Part shown: positions 51,631-60,592 of the stretch, piece by piece
Layout of the letters: each line of letters begins with the position of its first letter
Numbering within the stretch: position 1 is the first letter of the stretch
Assembly: GCF_036226925.1 (NCBI RefSeq)
Contig: NZ_CP109031.1
Span: 7,378,001 to 7,442,000, forward strand
Length of the DNA stretch: 64,000 nucleotides
Reading direction: 5' to 3'
DNA from: Streptomyces sp. NBC_00659
GTDB taxonomy: Bacteria; Actinomycetota; Actinomycetes; Streptomycetales; Streptomycetaceae
Position numbers and translations under genes: made by a program
The notes under the pieces: generated by a model
Told to the model about the DNA's origin: nothing
Databases searched by the model: none
What the model saw: only the letters and a program-made list of their open reading frames with translations

Positions 51631-52470
51631 TCAGGCTGAATCCAGCAACGCCTCGGCGGCCGCTCGGGCGTCACCGAACCGTGTGGTCAGGGCGTGCACC
51701 CACCGTTCGAGGCCGAAAGCGCAGCAGCTGGTGGAGGCCGGCCGGCCGTCGGGCAGCGCGATGGCGCAGCGCTCCCCGAAGAAGTTCCGGTGGTAGTTGA
51801 CGGAGCCGATGGCCAGCCCGTCGACGACGAACTCCTCCTTCACCGGGAACAGCCGCTGCATGGTGGCGCGCGACCCGGTGCGGTCGAAGAACGGGTCGGT
51901 GGCGACCTGCGTCTCCATCTTCAGCCCCAACACGTCGGCCAGCCCCAGCACCACCCCCTTGAACCGCTCCAGGTGGTCCGTGGCGCCCTCCGGCGTCCCG
52001 ATGAAGACGATCTCGCGCATGGAGAATCCGAGCAGCCGGCGCAGGCCCTCGTAGTGCGTCTCGTTGCGAAAACAGGTGGCCGCCGTCGTGACCCGGTGCT
52101 CCTCCGCGGGAAGCGTCCGGCCCCGCAGGTCGAAGTAGACCGAGTAACACGCCGCCGAAGGCAGTGCGAGACCAGTGTCGTTCAGGACCGACGCGGGCAG
52201 CTCCCGCAGTGGCTCCTCGGCGCCGGCCCGCAGCTCCGCCAGCCGGCCCGGGTCGGCCGAGGCGGCGGCCAGACCCAGGTGCGGGAAGTTCTCGTAGTAG
52301 TCGATGTCCTCCAGATCGCCCGCCTGTATCAGGAACGGGTAGCGGCGTTCCTGGGCCTCCGCCTTCTGCGCCCAGGACAGCACCAGGGAATCGAACGCCC
52401 GCAGGAGACGGAGCTCGTCGGGTCCCAGGACACCGAGACCGGTGTCCGTCGTGCCTGTGGCGCCGGCCAT
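51631..52470 (-). CDS. amino acid:[carrier protein] ligase (class II aaRS-like, SerRS homologue)
   Basis: This 279-residue protein is a class II aminoacyl-tRNA-synthetase catalytic core without a tRNA-binding domain. Motif 2 is AATCFRNETHYEGLRRLLGF (Arg135 for ATP, Cys133 a likely zinc ligand), followed by MREIVFIGTPEG; motif 3 is STSCCAFGLERWVHAL with Cys249/Cys250. This matches the amino acid:carrier-protein ligases of the Bradyrhizobium bll0957 type, which adenylate glycine or alanine and load it on a free carrier. Its start overlaps the carrier stop (ATGA), fixing the partner. Amino-acid specificity cannot be read reliably. Confidence 0.9.
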   Translation of the reverse strand: MAGATGTTDTGLGVLGPDELRLLRAFDSLVLSWAQKAEAQERRYPFLIQAGDLEDIDYYENFPHLGLAAASADPGRLAELRAGAEEPLRELPASVLNDTGLALPSAACYSVYFDLRGRTLPAEEHRVTTAATCFRNETHYEGLRRLLGFSMREIVFIGTPEGATDHLERFKGVVLGLADVLGLKMETQVATDPFFDRTGSRATMQRLFPVKEEFVVDGLAIGSVNYHRNFFGERCAIALPDGRPASTSCCAFGLERWVHALTTRFGDARAAAEALLDSA

Positions 52471-52715
52471 CAGGTCGCCGCTCCGGCCAGGAACCGCTTC
52501 TCGATGGAGCGCAGCGTGCGGAAGTCGTCCACGTCGATCTCCTCGGGGTCGATGACCTCGCCGCTCAGCTCCTCCAGCAGGTAGAGGAACTCGACGAACG
52601 CCAGCGAGTCCACCGCGCGGCGGTCGATCAGGTCGTCGTCCAGGCCCAGCTCGCCCACCTCGGGGTTGCGCTGGTGGATGAAGTCGAGAATCTTCGAGAT
52701 CTTGTCGTCGCTCAT
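52470..52715 (-). CDS. free-standing acyl/aminoacyl carrier protein
   Basis: This 81-residue acidic four-helix protein has the phosphopantetheine attachment Ser37 in RRAVDSLAFVEFLYLLEEL. It is flanked by start-stop overlaps with both the diiron oxygenase gene (upstream) and the ligase gene (downstream). I infer that the ligase loads an amino acid on Ser37-pantetheine, the PPTase at 50033-50692 having installed the arm. The diiron oxygenase and hydrolase may then act on the bound amino acid. It resembles the carriers that pair with SerRS-like ligases more than NRPS or PKS carriers. Confidence 0.92.
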   Translation of the reverse strand: MSDDKISKILDFIHQRNPEVGELGLDDDLIDRRAVDSLAFVEFLYLLEELSGEVIDPEEIDVDDFRTLRSIEKRFLAGAAT

Positions 52716-53590
52716 GCGGGGGTCCCCTGAACCTGAAGGCCGTTACGGGCGAGGAACTTTCGGGTGCGGTTGAGGATGCGGTCGTGCGCGGCGTGCCGTG
52801 CCGGGTGTTCCAGCAGCCGGCGCCGGAGCTCCAGCGGATCGGGCAGACCGGCGTCGCGGTAGACGGCGGGGTTGTACAGACTGCGGACGCTGTACTCGAG
52901 GTAGGACTCCAGGTATTTGGCGAGCACCGGGATGTCCTGCGGCCGGGTCTCCCTGACCTGCTCCAGGAGCTTGCCGAACAGGTGGCGGCCGAAGGCGACA
53001 TGCCTGCTCTCGTCCTGATGGTGGACCCGGTTGATCTCTCGTGCGATCTCGGGGAGGGCCTGGTCCGTGGCCATGAGGGCGTTGAAGTGGTCGACGAGCT
53101 CCTCGAATATCAGGATGCGGGCGAAGATGACCAGCTCGGTCGCGGCGTCGCCCACCCCTTCGATCCGGTTCATGCCGACCTGCGGCACCGGCGGGTACAC
53201 CTTCCCGCCGTACTTCAGGCAGAAGGTCCCGAAGAACCACATGTGCTCGTTCTCCTCGCCGATGAAGTGGTGCAGGAACTCCGACGCATCGGCGTAGGTC
53301 TTGGTGTGGATGCGCAGCACGACCTCGCTGAGGAGTTCGCGGATGCCATGTACGTTGAGGCTGAAGAAGTTCACCGCCTCGTGCCGCGTCAGCGCGAGCT
53401 GCTGTTCACGCGTCAGCGCGTCCCACTCCTCGGTCCCGGCCAGGGTGACGAGTTCCTCGCTCATCCACGGAAGGTCCTTCTCAAGGGTCTCCGGCCAGTC
53501 GAAGATCGTGTAGGGGTTGTAGTAGTCCGACTCCGCCATCGCTTCGAGCCGGTCCAGATCCAGCTTCACGGGCTTGACGGTGGTAGCCAT
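52712..53590 (-). CDS. AurF-like non-heme diiron oxygenase
   Basis: This 292-residue helical protein shows a ferritin-like diiron site: an early Glu (E71 region), ExxH in GEENEHMWFF (E113/H116), a Glu near 163 (ILIFEELVDHF), His190, and ExxH in HHQDESRHVAF (E194/H197). The 27-4-3 spacing of the last four ligands equals that of AurF, the p-aminobenzoate N-oxygenase. Relatives oxidise aryl amines to nitro groups or hydroxylate carrier-bound amino acids. Its stop overlaps the carrier gene start, favouring a carrier-bound amino-acid substrate; a phenazine amine is the alternative. Confidence 0.87.
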   Translation of the reverse strand: MATTVKPVKLDLDRLEAMAESDYYNPYTIFDWPETLEKDLPWMSEELVTLAGTEEWDALTREQQLALTRHEAVNFFSLNVHGIRELLSEVVLRIHTKTYADASEFLHHFIGEENEHMWFFGTFCLKYGGKVYPPVPQVGMNRIEGVGDAATELVIFARILIFEELVDHFNALMATDQALPEIAREINRVHHQDESRHVAFGRHLFGKLLEQVRETRPQDIPVLAKYLESYLEYSVRSLYNPAVYRDAGLPDPLELRRRLLEHPARHAAHDRILNRTRKFLARNGLQVQGTPA

Positions 53591-53621
53591 GGGTAGACCT
53601 CTTTCTGCCGATTTGTGCTCG

Positions 53622-54320
53622 TCAGATCCGCTCGGCCAGGATGGACCAGACCGGAAGCTGGGTCCGCCCCTGGTCGTCGATCTCCACCTGTGTGCCGGTC
53701 TTCGCCAGGAAGCCCAGGGTCACCTCGGCCACGCCCCAGTAGGTGGTCCGGCGCAGCTCGGTGACCGACCACCCGGCCTCCTCCAGCACCTGACGGACCG
53801 TCTCCTCCGGCACGGACAGAGGCTCGGGCATACCGCCGGGGACCGCGGCGAAGCACAGCATGTCGAGCCACGCTCCGGGCCGGCCGGCCCGGTGGAGCGC
53901 GGCGGCGTACCGGCGACGGCCGTCCGCGTCCAGGGTGTGGAACAGCGCGCTGTCCAGGATCGTGTCGAACCGGTCCTCGAACCCGGCCAGGCTGGTGGCA
54001 TCGGCGACGGCGAACTCGATGTCCGCGCCGCCGGCCCGCTCGGTGGCCTGCTCGATCGCCGCCGAGGCGGCGTCGACGGCCGTGACCCGATATCCGTGCG
54101 AGGCCAGGAAAATGGAATTGTCACCCAAGCCGCACCCGGCGTCCAGTACGTCGCCGCGTATTCGTCCGCGCCGCTCGAATTCAATCACACCCGGCTGCGC
54201 CTCGCCGATGTCCCAGGGTGCCCTGGTGATACCTGCGTCTCCCAGGAGTTCACCTCCGAGATAGACGGCGTTGAAGTCGGCGGTGGCGAAATCATAGGTC
54301 TCTTCCGTGTTTTCTTTCAT
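53622..54320 (-). CDS. class I SAM-dependent methyltransferase
   Basis: This 232-residue protein has the Rossmann-like methyltransferase core: motif I GDVLDAGCGLGDNSIFLASH, the acidic ribose-binding TAVDAAS, VADATSLAG and the post-motif FDTILDSALFHTLD. It is the first gene of the leftward operon, 31 bases before the diiron oxygenase gene. O- or N-methylation of a phenazine (as in griseoluteic acid or pyocyanin-type pathways) is likely, but the acceptor atom is not evident. I chose the ATG at 54320 with GGAGA upstream. Confidence 0.9.
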   Translation of the reverse strand: MKENTEETYDFATADFNAVYLGGELLGDAGITRAPWDIGEAQPGVIEFERRGRIRGDVLDAGCGLGDNSIFLASHGYRVTAVDAASAAIEQATERAGGADIEFAVADATSLAGFEDRFDTILDSALFHTLDADGRRRYAAALHRAGRPGAWLDMLCFAAVPGGMPEPLSVPEETVRQVLEEAGWSVTELRRTTYWGVAEVTLGFLAKTGTQVEIDDQGRTQLPVWSILAERI

Positions 54321-54505
54321 GCGCGTCTCCCGGGGTGGAGGGGCCTTCTTCAGGCGCTGCCGAACCAAAGGGATTACCATACGGCGGTCCTGTGTGTAAG
54401 GCGCGGACCGAGCGGCGCCTTGGGTCATGATTGAGTATGGAGCGGTCGGCTCTGATCGTTGCCGGGCGGTTTGCGGAAGCGCTTGTAAGTGATCCGAGCA
54501 GCGGT

Positions 54506-54534
54506 GTTCAACTGAGGGAAATCCTCAGTCGCCC
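54506..54534. promoter_or_regulatory. StrR/NovG-type activator binding site between the divergent phenazine operons
   Basis: GTTCAACTG-N11-CAGTCGCCC fits the NovG/StrR consensus GTTCRACTG-N11-CRGTYGAAC: the left half is perfect and the right half matches 7 of 9. The centre forms ACTGAGG-GAAAT-CCTCAGT, a perfect 7-bp dyad (54511-54529). It lies in the 470-base region between the methyltransferase start (54320) and the monooxygenase start (54791), so one bound activator could serve both operons. Confidence 0.75.
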
Positions 54535-54790
54535 GGGGCGTACGCTATGCGATCAGCCGCTTCCGGTCGGGGCGTGCGGCACGGGATGTGCAATTCCCCT
54601 GTTTCGCCGGGTGAATGGCGCCCGCTTCCGGGAAGTGGAATGTCGAATTTCGTATCTGCGGCGCGTTCTTCCGGGTGGTCGCCCAGATGTCGTCCACGTA
54701 GGATGCCGTGGCGGAAGGGGTAAACGGCTGTCCGAAGCCGGAAGGCTCATCCCCGTCGGGGTGTCCGTGTCCAGGGAATCTGGAAAGGAA

Positions 54791-55993
54791 ATGCCATTGC
54801 GCGGCTCAGGGAACTACTCCGAAATTTCGAATGCCGAGCTCGTGGGCAGGGCTGCCGAACTCCGGGAAGAACTCTGGAAGAACGCGGCTGATTCCGACCA
54901 CGCACGCCGGCTGCCCGACGATCTCGTCGCCCGTGTCACCGCGGCCGGCCTGATCAGGCTCCTGACCCCCCGGCAACTGGGCGGCCACGAGACCCCGGTC
55001 CGTACCCTGCTGGAGGTCTGCGTCGAGCTGGGCCGCGGCTGCTGTTCGACCTCCTGGGTCACCGGTGTGCTGAACGTCGGGAACTTCGTGGTCTCGCTCT
55101 ACCCCGACCGCACCCGCGAGGAGGTGTGGGCCGGTCACCCCGACGCCCGCACCGCACTCATCCTGGGTGCCCCTGTACGGACCGTGGAGAAGGCGGACGG
55201 CGGTGTCCGGGTCAGCGGTGAGTGGCCGTACGCGTCGGGGTCGACGCACGCCGACTGGATCGGCGGCCTCGTCCTCGCGGACACCGGCACCGGCCCCCAG
55301 CCGCACATGGCGCTGATGCCGGCCGCCGACGTGCGTATCCGGGACACCTGGCACTTCGTTGGCATGCGTGCCACCGGCAGCAACACCGTCGTCGCCGAGG
55401 ACGTCTTCGTACCCGCCCACCGCCTCCTGCCGTACGGGCCGCTCCTTACGGGTCACACGGACGGGCTGGTCCCGGCGGACCGCCCCTATCGCTCCAGCCT
55501 GACCGGCGTGTTCATGGTCGGTCTGATCGGCTCGATGATCGGCGGCGCGAGCGCGGCCCTGCAGTACGCGCTGGAGCATGCGCCGACCCGCCGGGTGGCC
55601 GGCTCCACCTACGCCAGCCAGGCGGACTCGCCCGCCGCCCAGCTGGGTCTGGCCGAGGCGGCCACCCAACTCGACACCGCGGTGCTGCACGCCCGGCGGC
55701 TGGCCGACTCGGTGGACGACCACGCGAAGGCGGGCGAGAATCCGTCCCTGGACGTGCGGGCCCGGGCCCGGATGGACGCCACCCATGCCGTCCAGCGATG
55801 TCGCGTCGTCGTCGAGGAGATCGTCTCGGTGTACGGTTCCTCCGCCTTCGACGAAGCCAACCCCCTGCAACGGATCTGGCGCGACGTCGGCGTCGGCAGC
55901 CGCCACGCGGGATTCGGCATGGGCGTTCCCCAGCAGGCCTACGGCGCCGCGCTGGTCGGCAGGAACCCCCGCGAGCTGACCATGATGCTCTAG
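54791..55993 (+). CDS. flavin-dependent monooxygenase, oxygenase component (acyl-CoA-dehydrogenase fold)
   Basis: This 400-residue group D flavin monooxygenase has the acyl-CoA dehydrogenase fold used by HpaB/HsaA-type hydroxylases: LIRLLTPRQLGGHETPVRTL, RGCCSTSWVTGVLNVGNFVV, VSGEWPYASGSTHADWIGG, MRATGSNTVVAEDVFVPAHR and RIWRDVGVGSRHAGF. Such enzymes need reduced flavin from a separate reductase; the flavin reductase domain at 62516-63424 is the likely partner. They hydroxylate aromatics or decarboxylate-hydroxylate phenazine acids. The ATG at 54791 has GGAAAGGA directly upstream. A repeat element follows at its stop codon. Confidence 0.87.
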   Translation: MPLRGSGNYSEISNAELVGRAAELREELWKNAADSDHARRLPDDLVARVTAAGLIRLLTPRQLGGHETPVRTLLEVCVELGRGCCSTSWVTGVLNVGNFVVSLYPDRTREEVWAGHPDARTALILGAPVRTVEKADGGVRVSGEWPYASGSTHADWIGGLVLADTGTGPQPHMALMPAADVRIRDTWHFVGMRATGSNTVVAEDVFVPAHRLLPYGPLLTGHTDGLVPADRPYRSSLTGVFMVGLIGSMIGGASAALQYALEHAPTRRVAGSTYASQADSPAAQLGLAEAATQLDTAVLHARRLADSVDDHAKAGENPSLDVRARARMDATHAVQRCRVVVEEIVSVYGSSAFDEANPLQRIWRDVGVGSRHAGFGMGVPQQAYGAALVGRNPRELTMML

Positions 55994-56120
55994 TGCCGCG
56001 ACAGGCAACGTTCGCCCCGTCGCGACTCCCGGCACGCTCCCCCAAGCTCTCGGCTTCGCTCGAGCAGGGGGACCCCCATGGCGCCGCTCCTTGACGGGCA
56101 AACATTGCCTGCCGCGGCAC
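55993..56120. repeat. 128-bp miniature inverted-repeat element inside the phenazine operon
   Basis: GTGCCGCGACAGGCAACGTT (55993-56012) and the complement of 56101-56120 match at 18 of 20 positions. Pairing continues into GCCCCGTC/GACGGGC. The centre holds CCCCCAAGCTCTCGGCTTCG, then CTCGAGCAGGGGG, a motif I recognise as common between Streptomyces genes. The element begins on the last base of the monooxygenase stop codon. It may attenuate transcription into phzB. No clear target duplication is seen. Confidence 0.7.
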
Positions 56121-56289
56121 CAGCACCGTACGGACCGGCCGGCCCGGTGCACCGCGAACCGCCCGACGCGGACCCGAGCCCGGCGTTCGCCCCTTCCGCG
56201 CCGCGTACCTCTTTCCCAGCGCCACCGAGCGGCCCACGCATGTCGCCGCACAGCAGCCGCACTCCCCCTCACGGAAAGCGAGAGAGCGC

Positions 56290-56751
56290 ATGTCCGACGA
56301 GAACGAGGTCCGCGACCAAAACCGTGCCATCGTCGCCCAGTACATGAACACCCGAGGCCAGGACCGCCTGGAGCGGCATCTCCTCTTCACCGAGGACGGC
56401 ACCGGCGGTCTGTGGACGACCGAGACCGGCGAGCCGATCGTCATCAACGGCCGGGACCGGCTCGGCGAGCACGCCGTCTGGTCGCTCAAGTGCTTCCCGG
56501 ACTGGGTATGGACCAATGTCGAGATCTTCGACACCCAGGACCCCGACCGCTTCTGGGTGGAGTGCGACGGAGAAGGTCGGATCCTCTTCCCCGGATACGA
56601 GCCCGGCATCTACCGCAACCACTTCCTGCACTCCTTCCTGTTCGAGAACGGAAAGATCAAGCAGCAGCGTGAATTCATGAACCCGTGCCAGCAGTTCAGA
56701 GCCCTCGGCATCGAGGTTCCCTCGGTCCGCCGGGACGGCATTCCCACCTGA
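56290..56751 (+). CDS. phzB: phenazine biosynthesis protein PhzB (PhzA/B family)
   Basis: This 153-residue NTF2-fold enzyme catalyses imine condensation of two aminoketone units to the tricyclic phenazine precursor. His61 (EHAVWSLKCFPDWVW), Ser65 and Glu128 (KQQREFMNPCQQFR) correspond at a constant offset of 12 to His73, Ser77 and Glu140 of Burkholderia PhzA. The ILFPGYEPGIYRNHFLHSF core is highly conserved. Only one copy is present; Pseudomonas has two (phzA and phzB). It is the first core gene of the operon. Confidence 0.97.
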   Translation: MSDENEVRDQNRAIVAQYMNTRGQDRLERHLLFTEDGTGGLWTTETGEPIVINGRDRLGEHAVWSLKCFPDWVWTNVEIFDTQDPDRFWVECDGEGRILFPGYEPGIYRNHFLHSFLFENGKIKQQREFMNPCQQFRALGIEVPSVRRDGIPT

Positions 56752-56796
56752 CGCCCGCTGTCCGACATTCGATTTTCCATGCCGCAGGGGGAGACT

Positions 56797-57963
56797 GTGC
56801 GCACCACCGTTCATGACATTCACGCGAGCCCAGCCCTTCAACAACCTGAGTGGGACGACCCGGCCCGGGTACGGGGGGTCCGCGATGCCCTCTCCGGTGA
56901 ACCGCCGCTGGTCACCGCCGAAGGGGCCGTGCGGCTGCGGCGGCTGCTCGCCGAGGTGGCGGCCGGCCGCGCCCACCTGGTGCAGGCAGGCGACTGTGCC
57001 GAGGACCCGGCCGAGTCCACCCCACACCATGTGCGGCGCAAGGCCGAGCTGCTGGACCGGCTCGCCGACACCGCGCGGGCTGTCGTCGGCAAACCGGTCC
57101 TGCGGATCGGCCGGATCGCCGGGCAGTTCGCGAAGCCCCGGTCCAAGCCCGTGGAAGAGGTCGACGGCGTGACCGTGCAGGTCTTTCGCGGCCATATGGT
57201 CAACGCCCCCGAACCCGGCAACCGGCGCCCCGACCCGGAGCGCATCCTCAACTGCTACCGGGCGGCCGGCGACATCGTCCGGGAACTCCGCCTGCTCAAC
57301 GAGGGCCGCCCGGACGCCGAACAGGTGTGGACCAGCCACGAGGCACTACTCCTCGACTACGAGGTCCCGATGCTGCGGCCGGCGGGCCCGGACGGAATGT
57401 TTCTCGGCTCGACCCACCTCCCGTGGGCCGGGGAGCGGACCCGCCACCCGGACGGCGCGCACGTGCGGATGCTGTCCGCCGTCGTCAACCCGGTCGCCTG
57501 CAAGGTCGGTTCCGGCACCACCACCGAGGACATCCGCACGCTGGCCGACCGGCTCGACCCGGACCGGCAGCCGGGGCGGCTGGTACTGGTCGCCCGGATG
57601 GGCAACGGGTTCGTCTCCAGCCGACTGCCCCCGCTGGTGGAGGCGGTCCGCGCCGCCGGACACCCGGTGGTGTGGCTCTGCGACCCGATGCACGGAAACA
57701 CCGTCACCGGCCCGGACGGACACAAGACCCGGCTGCTGGACGCGATGACAGGTGAGATCCAGGACTTCAACGAGGTGATGGCGAAGGCGGACGGCGTGAA
57801 CGGCGGCCTGCACCTCGAGAGCACCCCCGACGACGTCACCGAGTGCGCCGCCGACGCGTCCGAGCTGGGCTCCGTCGGCGACCGGAACACCACCTTCTGC
57901 GACCCCCGGCTCAACCCGGGGCAGAGCGTCGAACTCGTCTCCGTGTGGGCCCGCACCCTCTGA
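56797..57963 (+). CDS. phzC: class II DAHP synthase PhzC
   Basis: This 388-residue enzyme condenses phosphoenolpyruvate with erythrose 4-phosphate, feeding extra carbon into the shikimate pathway for phenazine. Motifs include [15 protein letters not shown] with the metal Cys, [47 protein letters not shown] and CDPMHGNT. It is shorter than the housekeeping plant-type synthase because it lacks N-terminal regulatory extensions. I prefer the GTG at 56797, which has GGGGGAG upstream; an ATG at 56779 lacks one. Confidence 0.96.
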   Translation: MRTTVHDIHASPALQQPEWDDPARVRGVRDALSGEPPLVTAEGAVRLRRLLAEVAAGRAHLVQAGDCAEDPAESTPHHVRRKAELLDRLADTARAVVGKPVLRIGRIAGQFAKPRSKPVEEVDGVTVQVFRGHMVNAPEPGNRRPDPERILNCYRAAGDIVRELRLLNEGRPDAEQVWTSHEALLLDYEVPMLRPAGPDGMFLGSTHLPWAGERTRHPDGAHVRMLSAVVNPVACKVGSGTTTEDIRTLADRLDPDRQPGRLVLVARMGNGFVSSRLPPLVEAVRAAGHPVVWLCDPMHGNTVTGPDGHKTRLLDAMTGEIQDFNEVMAKADGVNGGLHLESTPDDVTECAADASELGSVGDRNTTFCDPRLNPGQSVELVSVWARTL

Positions 57964-58049
57964 GCCCCCACCGGCCACCAGGTCCGCCGCCTCCCGCGAC
58001 GACGCGGCGCGCCCGCTTGCACCCCTCCCGCACCGAAAGGAGCCGTTCC

Positions 58050-58673
58050 ATGGTGGGCATCCCCGCCATCGCCCCGTACGACCTGCCCACGCAGGACAGC
58101 CTCCCGGCGAACCTGGCCGACTGGACGCCGGCCGCGGACCGTGCGGCTCTGGTGGTCCACGACATGCAGCGCTTCTTCCTGCGCCCTCTGTCCGACCCGC
58201 TGCGTGCCGGGCTCGTCCACCACGCGGCCCAACTGCGCAAGCGAGCCGCGTCGCTGGGTGTACCCGTCGCCTACTCCGCGCAGCCCGGTGGCATGACCTC
58301 CGAGGAGCGCGGGCTGCTGGCCGACTTCTGGGGGCCGGGCATGCGCACTTCCCCCGAGGACCGCGAGGTCGTCGACGAGCTGGCCCCGGCGGACGGCGAC
58401 TGGCTGCTGACCAAGCGCCGCTACAGTGCCTTCTACCGCTCCGACCTGCTACAGCGGCTGCGCGACGCCGGCCGCGACCAGATCGTGCTGTGCGGGGTCT
58501 ACGCCCACATCGGCGTACTGGCCACCGCGATCGACGCGTTCAGCCACGACATCCAGGTGTTCCTCGCCGCCGACGCCGTCGCGGACTTCTCCGCCCGGCA
58601 GCACCGGTGGACGCTGGAGTACGTCGCCCAGCGGTGCGGGGTGGTCGTCCTGAGCGACCAGGTGTTCGCATGA
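58050..58673 (+). CDS. phzD: isochorismatase-like PhzD (ADIC hydrolase)
   Basis: This 207-residue cysteine-hydrolase-fold enzyme removes pyruvate from 2-amino-2-deoxyisochorismate to give trans-2,3-dihydro-3-hydroxyanthranilate. The catalytic Asp38 ([10 protein letters not shown]) and Lys122 ([10 protein letters not shown]) have exactly the numbers of Pseudomonas Phz[21 protein letters not shown] is the conserved region that lacks the usual nucleophile Cys. The ATG is preceded by AAAGGAG. It overlaps phzE by four bases. Confidence 0.97.
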   Translation: MVGIPAIAPYDLPTQDSLPANLADWTPAADRAALVVHDMQRFFLRPLSDPLRAGLVHHAAQLRKRAASLGVPVAYSAQPGGMTSEERGLLADFWGPGMRTSPEDREVVDELAPADGDWLLTKRRYSAFYRSDLLQRLRDAGRDQIVLCGVYAHIGVLATAIDAFSHDIQVFLAADAVADFSARQHRWTLEYVAQRCGVVVLSDQVFA

Positions 58674-60592
58674 ACACCCCGGGGCGCGGCGGGACGGACC
58701 TCCTCGACCGGCTGCTCGCCGAAGAGCGGCCGCCCGCCTTCGCCTTGCTGCACCGGCCCGAGAGCGGTGACCCGGACACCGTCGAGGTCCTGCTGGGCGA
58801 AGTATCCCACCCCGACTCGCTGGCACGGCTGCCGCTGCCGTCCGGCGCCCCCGGCGCCCCGCGGCATGACGCCCTGGTCCTGGTGCCCTACAGGCAGCTC
58901 GCCGAGCGTGGCTTCGCGGCGCCCGACGACGGGGCGCCCCTGATCGCCCTGACCGTGAACGAGCAGGCCTCGCTGCCGCTGGAGGACGTCCTGGAGCGGC
59001 TCTCCCCGGTGCCGGTGCACCTCACCGGAAGCCGCTTCGACCTCTCCGACGAGGAGTACGCCGAGATCGTGCGGCGCGTGGTCGCCGACGAGATAGGCAC
59101 CGGCGAGGGCGCGAACTTCGTCCTTCGGCGCACCCTGCTCGCCGACCTGAGCGACTACTCCCCGGACCGCGCGCTGGCGGTCTTCCGGCGGCTGACCGAA
59201 CGGGAGGCCGGCGCCTACTGGACGTTCGTCATCCATGTCGACGGCCGGGTGTTCGTCGGCGCCACCCCCGAACGGCACATCTCCGTGTGCGACGGCCGCG
59301 CCGTGATGAATCCGATCAGCGGGACCTACCGCTACCCGCCCGGCGGACCGACCCTCGACGGCCTCACCGCCTTCCTGCAGGACCGCAAGGAGACCGACGA
59401 GCTCTACATGGTGCTCGACGAGGAACTCAAGATGATGTCCCGGGTGTGCGCCGACGGCGGCCGGGTCACCGGGCCCGCCCTCAAGGAGATGGCACGCCTG
59501 GCCCACACCGAGTACTTCATCGAGGGACACACCCGCCGTGACGTACGGGAGATCCTCCGCGAGACGCTGTTCGCGCCGACCGTCACCGGCAGCCCGGTGG
59601 AGAGCGCGGCCCGGGTCATCGCGCGCTACGAGCCGCAGGGCCGCGGCTACTACAGCGGGGTCGCCGCCCTGATCGGACGCGAAGCCTCGGGCGAGCGGTC
59701 GTTGGACTCCGCCATCCTCATCCGCACCGCCGACATCACCCCGGACGGCCGGATGCGACTGGCGGTCGGAGCGACCGTGGTGCGGCATTCGTCGCCGGAG
59801 GCGGAGGCCGCGGAGACCCGCGCCAAGGCCGCCGGGCTGCTCCACGCACTGGAGGCGGAAGAACCGGGCCCTCAGGCGTCTCCCGCCGTGCCCGGCACGA
59901 CCCGGTTCGCCGACCACCCGGCGATCCGCGCGGCACTGGGGGGACGCAACACCGGCATCGCCGACTTCTGGCTGGCCTCCACCGAGCCGGGCTCCCTGAC
60001 GGTGCCGTCCCTGGTCGGCACAAAGATCCTGGTGGTGGACGCCGAGGACGACTTCACCGCGATGATCGTGCAGCAGCTCGAAGCCCTCGGCCCCACCGCG
60101 CAGGTCGCGCGGTACGACGAGCTCCACGACCCGGCCGGCTTCGACCTGGTCGTGATGGGCCCGGGGCCCGGAGACCCGCGCGCCCTCACCGACCCGAAGA
60201 TCACGGCCCTGGACGCGGCGACGGCGCGGCTGCTGCGCGACCGCATGCCGTTCCTCTCGGTCTGTCTCAGCCACCAGGTCCTCTGCCTCCGGCTGGGTCT
60301 GGAGCTGGTGGCCCGGGACGAGCCCAACCAGGGCGTGCAGCGGTCCATCGACCTGTTCGGGAGACCGGAGCGCGTCGGCTTCTACAACACCTTCTCGGCC
60401 GTCAGCCACGCCGCCCACCACGACGTGCCGGGCGTGGGGCGGGTGGCGGTCAGCCGCGACCCCGCCACCGGGGAGGTGGACGCGCTGCGCGGCGGCCGCT
60501 TCGCGTCCTTCCAGTTCCACGTGGAGTCGGTGCTCACCATGGACGGGCCCCGGCTGCTCGCCGACGCGCTGCGGGGGGTTCTGGCCCGGTGA
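58670..60592 (+). CDS. phzE: PhzE, 2-amino-2-deoxyisochorismate synthase (fused TrpE/GATase)
   Basis: This 640-residue enzyme converts chorismate to ADIC with ammonia from glutamine. The N-terminal ~400 residues are the chorismate-binding menaquinone/anthranilate/siderophore domain ([50 protein letters not shown]). After a linker, the class I glutamine amidotransferase domain has the nucleophile in [12 protein letters not shown] and His-Glu in FQFHVESVL. The domain fusion order MST-GATase is the one typical of PhzE. It starts in the phzD stop and ends in a GTGA overlap with the next gene. Confidence 0.97.
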   Translation: MNTPGRGGTDLLDRLLAEERPPAFALLHRPESGDPDTVEVLLGEVSHPDSLARLPLPSGAPGAPRHDALVLVPYRQLAERGFAAPDDGAPLIALTVNEQASLPLEDVLERLSPVPVHLTGSRFDLSDEEYAEIVRRVVADEIGTGEGANFVLRRTLLADLSDYSPDRALAVFRRLTEREAGAYWTFVIHVDGRVFVGATPERHISVCDGRAVMNPISGTYRYPPGGPTLDGLTAFLQDRKETDELYMVLDEELKMMSRVCADGGRVTGPALKEMARLAHTEYFIEGHTRRDVREILRETLFAPTVTGSPVESAARVIARYEPQGRGYYSGVAALIGREASGERSLDSAILIRTADITPDGRMRLAVGATVVRHSSPEAEAAETRAKAAGLLHALEAEEPGPQASPAVPGTTRFADHPAIRAALGGRNTGIADFWLASTEPGSLTVPSLVGTKILVVDAEDDFTAMIVQQLEALGPTAQVARYDELHDPAGFDLVVMGPGPGDPRALTDPKITALDAATARLLRDRMPFLSVCLSHQVLCLRLGLELVARDEPNQGVQRSIDLFGRPERVGFYNTFSAVSHAAHHDVPGVGRVAVSRDPATGEVDALRGGRFASFQFHVESVLTMDGPRLLADALRGVLAR

